DNA of 64,000 nucleotides from Amblyornis subalaris. Lineage: Eukaryota > Chordata > Aves > Passeriformes > Ptilonorhynchidae. The stretch is from NCBI GenBank assembly GCA_018881555.1, contig JACAXG010000133.1, forward strand, positions 186,001 to 250,000, read 5' to 3'. The notes beneath the pieces were generated by a model. It made no database searches, was not told the DNA's origin, and saw only the letters and a program-made list of their open reading frames with translations. How positions within the stretch are numbered: the stretch's first letter is position 1; every line of letters begins with the position of its first letter. Shown piece after piece: positions 38,933-50,288 of this stretch. Made by a program: the position numbers and the translations under genes.

Positions 38933-41900
38933 AGTAAGAATTTTTTTCACCTTTTTCTCTCCTAAACCTCAGTACTCTTATTTTATCCCTCTAGGGTTCT
39001 TTCGGCTAATACAATTCGTGAAATAGAGAAAACTAAATACAAAATTCATTGGACATTTAGTGAACCAAAACTACGTGGTTTTATACTCTATTCAGAAAAG
39101 AGCTAAACATTTTGCAGCCCATGGTTCTCATCCATAGCCACACATACTTCACATATTAAAAAAAGGATGGGAATGCACCTTAAGTCTTTTAAATAAATTT
39201 GCTGACATGATTAGGATTGAACTCTAAGGCTTTGTAAAATTAAACATCTATATTAAATTTTGTTCATTAGCAATGACCAGGAGAAAANATATAAAACATA
39301 TTCTAGGCAATAAATGTTAAAATGGCTTTGGTTCTTAATCCCACACCCTTAATTAAATAAAATAAAATGAAGAAAATTCCATTAAGGCTGTACTTTTATT
39401 GTTCTCACATATATTATAGAGGTCCCTTGTCCTTTCCTGTGCTCAGATATTTAAAAGTCATAACAACAGCTGCTCCCAGCTACAAAATGTGCCTGCAGTG
39501 TTTAAAACCAAGCATATGTTTCTAATTGTATTATCTCACCTGAGTCCAGTTCTCTCACCACTTGCGACAGTTTGAGTTTATGTGCACATGTATTGCTGAA
39601 GCGGCCTCTGAATCCTCTGTTGAATATACTCCAGCATAGTCATAAAGTCTCTGGAGCTCAAGAATTCAGCCTCCTTCTTTAATATCTGAGAGATGCTCTG
39701 AGAAATGAGAAAGAAATTTGCCTTCTTCCCTTCTGCCTAGTCTCATCCATGCGAAATCACTTAGATCTAGGCAAGAATCATTTTGCACCATCAGATTCTT
39801 TGCTATTATAAAACACAATGGTTGAAGATTCTCCCTGACAACAGATTCCCACCGATTTTTGTATCTGACTGTTCAATAGAGCCCATTTGCCTGATGCTAT
39901 AAAGATACCAATTATTTCTCGTGTTGCCAGTATAAAAAGGCTGTTTTACACTGAAGCTAGGATCTGGCTAGCTTATTTTTTGGTACATTCGGAAGACATT
40001 ATTTAAAAGAGAATAGTTCTTTTCAGAACTTTAGACACTAAATTATATTCAACAGTGAGCTCTCCACCTCCCCTTTATTCTCTTTTGTCTCTGTCTTTTC
40101 AGAGGTCTGCTGCAATGCTCCTGTTCCTCCACACCATTAATACTGGGATGGGTGTGCAGCAATTTCTCGAGTTTCTGTGCTTCTGCAGTTTATGACTTAT
40201 CTAATCTAAAAGTATTAGGAGATCCTGTAGATTTTCAGTGAATTAATGTACTTTCATGTCCTCACATTTATATCCTTGTTACATTAACCACCACAGAACA
40301 AACATAGAAAACTTACCAACATCGTTAGCCTTCTGCACCTTTGTGCACTCAGATAAGGATTAGGTGGGACAAACATCTACCTCATACCTTGTAGTTAGTT
40401 ACACACACGTGATAGAAGCAAAGCGTTTCCAGAAACATTTCATTTCAAAAAGAAAGAACATTCTAGCTCCATAAACTTAATCTAACTCTAAGTACTCTTC
40501 TGAATATGACCACCTTAAACTTCTAACCAGAAGGAAAGAGCNTATCACCTCCAGAAAGCAACTGCTGAATGAAGAAGAAGTCTAGAGGACTTGCTCTTCT
40601 AGGTTAGGTGTCTTATGTTTCAAAACTGAGGTAGAGGTTGTTTCAGGGGTTCTGTGCAGTTCTTTCCCTCGTCAGAGAATGATAACAGAGATATAGCAGA
40701 GATGTCAGGTTATCTTCTGTGATGAGGGACTAGGGTCCTTTTAGTCGGTAATTACCAAATTCTGTAGTAGGTCAGCAAAGGTGTTTTACATAATAGGTGG
40801 GAAAACTTATTAAATGAAATCCCCTTTTGCTTTAATCTCAAGTGTGCATAAAGAATTCAAAACAGAGAGAAGAAAATAATTTTTACAGAAAAGTGGAGTC
40901 CTTTTATGATATTCTCAGACATTTTTTTCCAGGCTACAACGCTAAGGGCCATATTCCTATGGACTTCCCTCTACTGAGATAAAAACGTTATACTAGCACA
41001 GGCTCAGACCCTTCCGAGCTAGATAGCATGTGGCTGGGAATGTTCTCCGTTCTGTATCATAGTGTATACTGCTCTTGTGACAGGTCATGACAGACTTTTG
41101 AATAATTTCATATGTGTTGTTATACATAAACAAGCACCTTACGGGCATCCATCTGTACTTGGAATAGAAAAATCCCTATTATTCCATCTAGCAGAAATAC
41201 TTAATGTTCTGTTTGTTGAAGGGAGTGTTACAGAAAACCCTCCTGTTCCCTCCCAATTGCCCTTTATTTTCCTCTTCCAGAGTCAAGACCAGATGAGAGT
41301 GATAACTTTTAGCAGGGGAAGAATATGGAAAAATAATTATTCCTTTTCGTTTTAAAGTTCTTTTAAGTGGTACTTGAGCTTTTTTTGTAGTCTTTTATCC
41401 ACGTCAACTATATTTATACTCACATGTATTTGTCTTGTCTGGAAGTACCAGCAATAACAGCTGTTGTAGAAGCTGCTCACAAAGAAATAACTGATCTTTG
41501 TCAAGATCATTCTGAGAATATTTTATAATTTTTCTGATTTGATAATGCAGGGAGTGTAATAAGATTTTTTTATCCTTTATTTATTTTCTTTTTTTCCTTT
41601 TTTTGCCCTATATTTTTGNTCTATTTCTTAATTGAAGACTAAGATTTTCAGTAATTTGTGGCTCTGAAGAATTCACATAATTTTTGAATTCTAAAAGAAT
41701 TTTAGAATAGCACAGCCTGGAATTAATTCATCTAATATCAGCATGCAATTGAAGTATNTAAATTGCCAGCACAACTCTTTGAGGTTCTGCATATTAGCCT
41801 CAGATAGGGAAAGACAGGTATTTCTGAGATTTCTCAGCCATCTCTTGACATGGAGTCAATCATCTCATTCATACTTCTGCTGCACTGATTCCACAATGAA

Positions 41901-43767
41901 CCAAAGACAATTGTGTTCTTATTATAGGTACCTCAGGTAGGTCCCTGAAGTTAAATGAGATAAATCTAGATTCAAGTCATTGCAAGAAATACCAGTAAAA
42001 ATACAATCCTACATTCTTAAGAGAAAGTATCATCTTTGAAAGTCAGAACTGATGGCAGATACACTGCAAAGACACATATCTTTCATCATATAATACAGGA
42101 AAGCAGATGGCATTTATTAACATGCTATAATGAGCTTGAGAAGCCCCAGGCAAATTGACAAAGCAGCAAACAAGATGCGAAGTTACAAGCAATAAACCAG
42201 TTGAGCTCAGAGGGAGAAAGGTGCTGCAGGGGATATACACCGGTGAAAAAAAGAGAGGGATAAGCTTTGTCTATGATGGGGAACAAACAACAAAAACTCA
42301 GTATATTTAGAAATGAGTGTTCTGAGACAAGTACATTTATCACAACTTAAGACAGAGTTGCAGCTGAAGTCAGCGGATCTGCTGCTCAGGCATACAAGGG
42401 AAACAAACATGGGAGGTATACAACGAATTAAGTAATGATATTAACAGAATGGCTTACTACCCTACCTGTTAATTTGTCTGATAGAAATGTGAAGAAATAC
42501 AAAAAACCTTATACAGGAAAACCAACCTGCCAGCTCATATACCCTGATGGACACCAAGGTGGTTCCTGTTGTTTAGAGCAGAAATTTTGGAATCACTGTG
42601 GACAGTTCATGTTCTCATTGTTCAACAGAGTTTACAAATACATATCTGGTGTTGAAATGGTGGTGAGAGATATAGAAAATGAGACAAAAATAGCAATCCA
42701 ACTCTGAGAAAATCCATATTGTTACCACATTTGAATGCTGTGTGGGTTATTTCGATCACTTCTGTGTCAAGAAAACATAGCAGAACCAAGAACANCACAA
42801 AGAAGGAAGAAAATGATGATTGGAGGTATGAAAACGCTTCTGTACAAGAACTAAATAGATTANGACTTATGAGCTGGAGAACTGATAAAACAAGTGTTAT
42901 GAAAAAGATATAAGAGATCATTAGTGTCTTTCCAAGAGATGAAGAAGTGAGAACTTAAATGACAAGGAAATCTATATAAATGAATCTGTGAAATTCTTTC
43001 TACAGGATATGGTGATGCCCAAATTGTAAACGGCTCTTCTAAAGTGAAATACATTAAAAATTATTAGACAACAAATGCAGTACTCCTGAAGATGACTATA
43101 ACCCCTATCACTACCTAACACTCAAATTATCACAGAATGTACAGGNAGAAGTGCACTTTTTCTGCTCTTGCTCTGTTCCCAAGCACCTACTGCTGGATGC
43201 TGTCATATGATACCCTGGAATGGTGAGAGGTGCAATCTGACTGAAGAGGAATGTGGAGAGAGAGTTAGAAGCTTTGCAGTCAGAAAGACACATGTAGTAT
43301 GTGATTACATGTCGCAATTCAAAGCTGGTAAGCAACACAAGAGTTACAGGAACTCAACTTCTTAACTTCTNTGAGTACATCCAAATCTAAAAAATAAAAT
43401 GAAATCTTGCCCTTTTTCTTGAAAGAAAGACTTTTTAAAAATCACTTAACAAAACTCTGTGATGTCAAAACTGGTGGCCCCTTCAAAGCATCTTCAAACC
43501 CAGACATTTGAGCAAAGAGCTGCAAGACACTATCTAAAAAAAGTTAAGACCAATGTAAACCTGAACATAAAATGCCAGTGTGCATGTTAGAGCAACCAAG
43601 AGTAACCAAAGAGAAAAACCAGAAAATGAGATTTTTCTCTAATAGAAGCACTGTACTGGTGTATATANAGTTGGGAGGAAGGTAGTTGACCATAAACAAC
43701 TGGCCATGGTCTTATCCTTGTTTCCCCTGAGAAATAGTATTTGTAGTAGAAAAACACAGAGAGGAGG
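38933..43767. other. Unique sequence, no supported gene
   Basis: No CR1, LTR or RNA gene recognised. Plus frames of 97 codons (41062-41355) and 90 codons (42435-42707) lack any recognisable family and have no clear splice or promoter context. A pyrimidine tract ending in an acceptor-like 'cttttcag' lies at about 40085-40102, but I could not pair it with a convincing donor. Confidence 0.65.
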
Positions 43768-44080
43768 TTATAGTGAGGTAGGGGTCAGTCTCTTCTGTCA
43801 TGTTAAGAGAAAGGATAAGAGGAAATGGCCTTAAGTTGCTCCAGGGGAGGTTCAGATTAGATAGNAGGAAAAGTTTTTCACTGAAAGAGTAGTTAGGCAT
43901 TAGAATAAGTTACCCAGGGAGGTGGTGGAGTCACCATCTCTCGAAATGTTCAAGAGGTGTCTGGAGGTGGATATGGTTTAGGGGTGATCAAGGTGGTGTT
44001 GGGTTGATGATTGGGCTGAGTGATTGAAAGCGTCTTCCAATCTTGATGATTCTGTGATATTGTGATTCTGTGACTCTGTC
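43768..44080 (+). mobile_element. CR1 LINE 3' end with octamer tail
   Basis: Sense-strand CR1 on plus: 'gtgaggtaggggtcagtc', 'aaggataagaggaaatgg', 'cagattagata', 'cccagggaggtggtggag', 'gaaatgttcaagaggtgtc', then 'atgattctgtgatattgtg' and 'attctgtgactctg' as the terminal octamer-type tail. The coding part corresponds to the last segment of ORF2, where intact copies read like 'SPSLEVFK'. It is 5'-truncated at about 43768 and has several substitutions and small deletions. It is the only plus-oriented CR1 here with its 3' end. Confidence 0.93.
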
Positions 44081-47000
44081 AGTAGAAAAACAAGAAAGGC
44101 AGACAAATGCTATGCACAGAAGAGATATAAAACCTCTTGTCATAAGTCATAAAAAATAAGATCCAATCTTAAAGCTGGTCAGACACGGATTGACTGTCCT
44201 TGTGCAGCCAAACCACTCACTTATTTACAAAATCAAGACTTCTTATCATCTCCATCACACACCACACCTGGCTGCAGAAAGACTTGTTTGCCCTAAAGAC
44301 AACAATGAAATATGAATATTGTATTCTCAGATCTGCTGATGCTCTCTTTAATGATAAAACTGCTAAATATGGTAGCTTGTTTTTACTACAATAACAATAG
44401 AAACCTACTGGCATTTAAAGCATTATGATAAACACCAGTTTATTTTGGACCTATGGTTTGGGGTTTCCCTCCAGCAAAACAATGTCAAACAATCCGGGAC
44501 AAAATTTATTGAAATTGTTTAAATAATGTATTTCCTGTTCCTCTGTGCATGCAGTACATTCTTATCCAGTGAACTATCTAGATGAAGAGCAGAGCAAAAT
44601 GAGCNCAGCCTTTATGTAAAAATTCCAACAACAATACCATTTAATAACAGAATACAATGCTTCCTTTAGGTAGTGTCCTTTGGACAAAGCCTCAGACAAA
44701 GCTTTCAAAGGCATCGTTCTCTGATGTTAATTGAGTTAGATGTGAAATATGATCCAATTCAAACTTACTTTTGCCCAAAGCAATACAACTAATAGATTTC
44801 TTTTATTTATGTTTAATTTTTTTTAACTCTACATCTGATGTAGAACATTATTTGATATAGGGAGATAGGGTCAAATCTCTTCAATAAAGGATGCAGTAAA
44901 TTATAAGGNATTTTAGTACCCTCCTACCTCTAAGCAATTTTTATTAACTTTCTCTTAAAACTTCTGTTAAAATATATTAGTCATCCACTGGGTACAATTT
45001 AGACAGGCAAAATAAATAAATACAAATTAAAAAATACAAGTAATAAATACAAATTCTGAAAGTTCTGAATTACTAGGGTTGTCTGTTATGTCTAAAATTC
45101 TGATCATCTTTTCAGTAAATGAATCAAAGCAACTCAACAGTTCCACCTATTTCAAAGAGGAATCATAATAATAAAGAGTAATTTTATAAAATGCTGTCAT
45201 TCCAGTTAACAAATCAGCATTCTAGATTTAGTCAAGGACCTCTTTTTGTACTTTTAGAGTACCCACTTTTGCAATTCATGTCACTGCAGAGTCAACATCA
45301 TTGCTGAAGAGCAAATTTTTTCAGTTCCTATGNCATCAGTAAATTGTTTCTTAAGATACTGATATTTCCATAAAATAAGAGCAGATACAGATGTTTAGTT
45401 ATCAATATAATATCATAAAGGATTCTGAAATCACATCTATTCACAGAATCAAAGTTGCAGAGCAAACAATTANAGCTAGGACACTTTAATTTATTTCAGC
45501 TTGTATAGGCTGCAGGAGGGCTTTGCCTGAAAATAAGTGAGGCTGTTAAGTTGAAAGATCCAAATTGTGGACCTTTGTGGATTCCCATTCTCATCTTTCA
45601 GGATACCCCAGAGAAACTGATGTTAAGTAGAATACTAATTCTCTGTGGCTCCTGCAGAAGACAAATTGTGGCAGGACTGTAATGCATGCAGTTCCCACGT
45701 TCGAAGGAAGGAAATAAGGAACATCTGGGTACAAGCGCTTTGTTTCTGTCTTGCCTTCTGGATTCAAATCACCCATGGAGGAATAATCCTTGCTCCTCTA
45801 AAAATGACTTGTGTGTAATCANACCAGTTTCAAAACCCCAGAAATTGTCTGTCCTGTGGACCATTTCAAATGCAGCTCTAAATTCTGCCTGTATGTTCTT
45901 TTCTATGCAATCTGTACAATCAGAAGAAAACTTTATTTTTGAATCCCAAATTAACTGTGAACACAGGGAGTTCCAAAGAAACCTGGACCATGTTTACCAT
46001 GCCTCCTACATTCCCTGAAGGGTATTTTAAAAAACCAAAAATTCTTATTTCTGGTTCATTTATAGGTGCTTTCTAAAATTAAAAGTATGTTTTTAAAATG
46101 GATATTATTTTATTTATGCATTATGAAGTTCTATTATTTTGTAGACACTTTTTCTCTACTGTTGGTCAGTCAAACTCACATGAAGATACGGTTGCAAATA
46201 ATTTGGTGTTATTTGATATAATTTGTAAATACAAAATAAGATTACCAAAGTATTAATCAGGTATGATTCAATTTCATGTAGACCTTGAAATAATCCATTT
46301 GATGGAAAAAGATCAAAAAGTAGTGACATAAATTATTCAGCCCAAGTAATTCAGCCAGACCTAACAAATATGGTAAAGAGGAGTTAGCATATTGCACAAA
46401 GGGATCATTTTAAATCCTTTATCACTTTGTTCACCTCTCCTGCCCTTCTTCATCTTCTTTGCAATTCCAATAAGGCTGCAACATCACTGCAACACAAAAA
46501 GCATTAGTGATTCTATTTAAAAGGTGCCAACCCTGTTGATCATCTGCCTACCCCATTGTCGGTATAGAAACATGCTTTGTTTATATTCTGAAAGGAATAT
46601 GGGAATTATTTTGGTAAGTTAGTGCTTTTCCCCAAGTCTGTACTTCTAAACAAAACCAAACTGTTGCTGAGGTCATATGGTATCATAATAATTTTCATTT
46701 TCTGAATAAACAGATTATTATTTTGGATTTCTGTGAAGGTTTCCAATTTTGANTTGTCATTGCAACTTAATATGGAGCAGTAAAAAAAATCAACCTATCA
46801 ACCAGATTACCAAAGCAAAATAGTCCCTAAACTTGCTTGGTTTGAAGGATAATTCTTCATTTCCCCCTCTTAGGATGACACTGAGAGATACACACACNTC
46901 TCTCATGCCACATCCATTGCATTTCTTTGGTTTCATTTATACACAGATAACACCTGTGTGCCATGGCCATGCCCTGCATTTCGTACCAGTGCTTCAGCCC

Positions 47001-48863
47001 AGTCCTTCCCTGCTCACTTCTATTCTGTCAAGACAGGACCTGGTGTCTGCAAGGATACATTGGTAAGCTTTGACTTCTGAGAAGGGGGAGTACTTGGAGT
47101 TGCAAATGAGTCCCTATTGCTAATCCTGCCATAGCCTATTCTGTTCACTTACAGTATGATTTCCTATACCAAATACCTTAATATTTTATGTATTATCCTA
47201 ATGGGAAAGGCCTGAAGTTTTCAGTTGTAGAAAATATACTCAAATCCTTTCAGCTGATTATCATTTGTGAAAATAAGAGTTGGAAAGCAAGTGATAGATC
47301 AGCTATAAGCTCTCGTTTCTCTTTTACCACCCTGAAAACAGCAGTTAAGTCTCCGTTTTGTCAACAGGAACACAATTTGTCAAGGGGTATTTGACCCAGA
47401 TCTCATAATTTCCAGTGCTGGGCTAAGACCTGCTTCCTGCCTTTCCAGATGATTAATGTGTTCAGTTTGCTGTACTTGGTCTCTTTAATATGCGTGAAGG
47501 AGAAACATTACACAAGAGAGGTTATCTCTGTGTTTCTCACAGTCCAATAAATTCTGGAAGGTATTAAAAATCAGGTAGAATTACATAGAATGATATCTGG
47601 AAAGTTTCTGAGATGTTCAAGTGGTTGAACCATATCATCAGGTTACAAAACGGTCTCACAAAATGGTCATCATCTCTTGAAGAACTTGGTATAATCTTTA
47701 TTTATAAGAAAGTGAAAGGAGAGAACACCAAAAAACTTCCAGTCTGGACTGAATCTGAGAAAATTTCTTGGAATCTTTGTATCTGTGCTCACAATTCAAG
47801 ACAGAACTTCTTGGGTCTATCTTCAGTTATAGTGCATGCTAAATGAGGATTTGAAAAATGAAATGAAAATTCCCCTCAGTGACACATTCTCGTTCTTTTA
47901 GGAAACTTAGGTGTTGTCTGAAAATGTAAAGACTCCTCTGTTACAGAGCAGGGCTGCTCACATCTGATGCATTACTTCTTCATTCTCTGTTGCAGCACAG
48001 CAAACCAGTCAGGCTTTGGCCTTTATTGCCCCTCTAACATTAACAGCTGCATGTTTGCACATTTGCTAACAGTACCTCTTTGTGTTGCCAGCACCCACTT
48101 GATGACACCCTATTTTCTTTGCTTGACACTTGCTGTTGACTCTTGTGAAAGGGAANGAACTAAAAGCCTTGGCATTTTGGTGTGTGAAAAAAGGCAATAG
48201 CTGATGAAGTACAACTTCTCATACTGTGAGAAATTACCAGTTATGTTGGTGTCGGGAAGACTTTCAGGACTCTCATTCACAGTACAGTCTTAATGCTTTC
48301 TGAACTGAAGCCAGATCCTGAGAATGTATCCATGTATAACCATGCTGAGTGCTTACTGGACCTTACTGAAGAACAAGCCTATTAAAGTTATGGACTCACT
48401 AGCAAGCAATAAAGAGAACTCTGGTAATTAAAATAAATGACATTGTGGCTCAGATTAGGAAGCATATAAACTACCTTTTGCTTTTAGTGTTACATGGAAT
48501 TCTTGACAGACATAAGGAAACAAAGTTGTTACGGACTGCCATAATATAAAAAAATACAGCAATATTAATGAATACAATTTAATTTTCATTAAATTATAAT
48601 TAATTCTGTTATACCCACCATTTTGGAAGAAAAAGTTGTCATAGATATTTCCAAACCAACTTCGGATAAAGTCCATTTTCTCTCATTTTTCTCTGCAAAT
48701 TAAAAATATGTTATTACAATTTCNTGTGTTAGATTTCATATACTAGATGAAAGAGGATGAAGACAAAATTCATGATGAAGCTGATCACTTGTGGGGTAAA
48801 ATCTCGACAAGGTGGAAAGCAATTCCATCTGCATACAACTATGACTTTTTCTTGGTCTGCATG
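44081..48863. other. Unique sequence with one exon-shaped interval
   Basis: No transposon recognised. An interval at 46874-47062 has splice-like borders and stays open (see findings). A low-complexity run of A and 'taaataca'-type direct repeats is at about 45005-45055. A sequence near 45442 resembles 'cacagaatca' but the rest of a CR1 tail does not follow. Confidence 0.6.
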
Positions 48864-49329
48864 TGTCATAGTTTAACACAGCAGACAGCTAAACACCATG
48901 CAGCCACTCACTCCCCTCATCCTCATTTGGATGGGGGAAAGAATCAGGAAAAAAGATAAACCTTGTGTGTTGAGCTTAAACAGTCTTAAAGCAGTGGTAT
49001 GCCCACCACACACACCTCCAGTACCACCAGACAACTCCACTCCNTTTTATTTTTCAGCATCATGGTATATGGCTTGGAATATCCCTTGGGTCATTTGAGG
49101 TCGGCTGTCCCAGCAGCGTCCCCTCCCAGCTTCTTGTGCCCCCCAGTCTACTCACTGGCAGGGCAGCAGGAGAAGCTGAAAAGTCCCTTGATTTAGTGTA
49201 AACTCTGCTCCGTAACAACTAAAACTTTGGTGTGTTATCAATATTATTCTCACCCTAAATCCAAAAAATGGCACTATACCAGGTGCTAGGAAGAAAATTA
49301 ACTATAACCAAGTTGAAACCAGGCCATCA
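48864..49329 (-). mobile_element. Degraded LTR of an avian endogenous retrovirus
   Basis: Plus begins 'tgtcatagtttaacacagc' and passes 'atgggggaaagaatcagg', 'tggcttggaatatccc', 'ccctcccagcttcttgtg', 'gagaagctgaaaagtcc', 'ggtgtgttatcaatatta' and 'aggaagaaaattaact'. These are, in order, reverse-complement landmarks of a widespread avian LTR whose sense strand reads toward a TATA region after 'gggatattccaagcc'. Sense is therefore minus. The TATA region is decayed (A/T-rich sequence near 49045-49055), and the section between it and the 3' part, near 48990-49040, looks shortened relative to other copies I know. I found no matching duplications, so the ends are uncertain by several bases. No viral gene sequence flanks it. 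It is older or more decayed than the other two LTRs. Confidence 0.85.
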
Positions 49330-49904
49330 AGAACACAAGAACATTTTATTTATCTTTGTCTTCACACCTATTGTGAAAACACATAGATTAAGTGTCTAGG
49401 GTCTGCAATGCCATAGTTTGAAAGTGAATCTGCAACATCAAGAAGCCAAGTAAGGCTTCCATCAAACTCAAGATCCATGTACCACATGGCACCTTTTTGT
49501 CTGGGTGTCAGTCAGCTGTAAGACTCTGTAATTCTGAGTTTTCTTCTTAGCCAGCAGTTCTCTCTGGTTTTCTCTGGTGCACAAATGAGAATATTCATTC
49601 AGGTAAGTAAAAAGGGGCCTTATTGGCCTCCTCTTAAAAGTGTGCTATACCAAATGTATCTTTTAAAATTAGAATGCACAGAGGTATTTTGATATTTTCT
49701 NATGAAAGTAGTGTTTTCTTATAAATAGTGGGAGTTTCAATTTTCTCTATAGGCAAGGATACATTTATATCTCTATGCTCGCATTAAATGACATGTAATC
49801 TATTCAACCTCAACATGGAAATAACTATGTGTATGTTAACTGCCACCTTGATTATCACAGTTTTTTGGTTCTGTGCTAACAAGTAATTTGGATTTCCTAA
49901 AACT
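49330..49904. other. Unique sequence between LTR and old CR1
   Basis: Contains the exon-shaped interval 49551-49602 described in findings. Otherwise nothing recognised. Confidence 0.6.
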
Positions 49905-50288
49905 GCAGAATATAGAACTCAGCAAGACCTTGGGAGGTCAATCTAATTCAACTGCTTGCCAACAGAAGGAGCAACTGTCTTCAAACCATTCTTGAAAGAA
50001 CCTTGCATAACTTATTTTTAAAAAACAAGATGAGGAAACCATCCACAGATATCCCCAGTGTTCCCCACGGATGCTTACTATGCTCCTCACTGAGCACCCT
50101 ATTCCAGTTTTTAATTATCATCATAGCATAGGCTGTTCTTTTCCTAATAGCCAACACAAATTTAACCCATAATTACTTCTGGTTATTAATTTTATTTTTG
50201 AAATAAGCTTTTGCATTTTGAAGACTTATTTCACCTCTTAGTTTTCTATGGCTTGAACAAACTTCGTGTATTCTGACATTTTATCAGG
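49905..50288 (-). mobile_element. Ancient CR1/L3-like LINE fragment
   Basis: Plus landmarks: 'ccttgggaggtcaatctaa', 'ttcaactgcttgcc', 'caccctattccagttttta', 'cttttcctaatagccaaca', 'cccataattacttctgg' and 'gaagacttatttcacctc' then 'ttagttttctatggcttga'. They follow, in order, the reverse complement of an old CR1 lineage that I know better from turtles and crocodilians than from the younger bird CR1s. Divergence is heavy and no octamer tail survives. The sense strand is minus. It probably predates the radiation of modern birds, but that is inferred from divergence by eye. Confidence 0.72.

Noticed and set aside
40103..40242. Open stretch after a strong pyrimidine tract and 'cttttcag'
   Set aside because: No convincing donor before the stop and no recognisable protein.
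45440..45540. Possible CR1 tail starting 'cacagaatca'
   Set aside because: The sequence after it does not follow CR1 landmarks.
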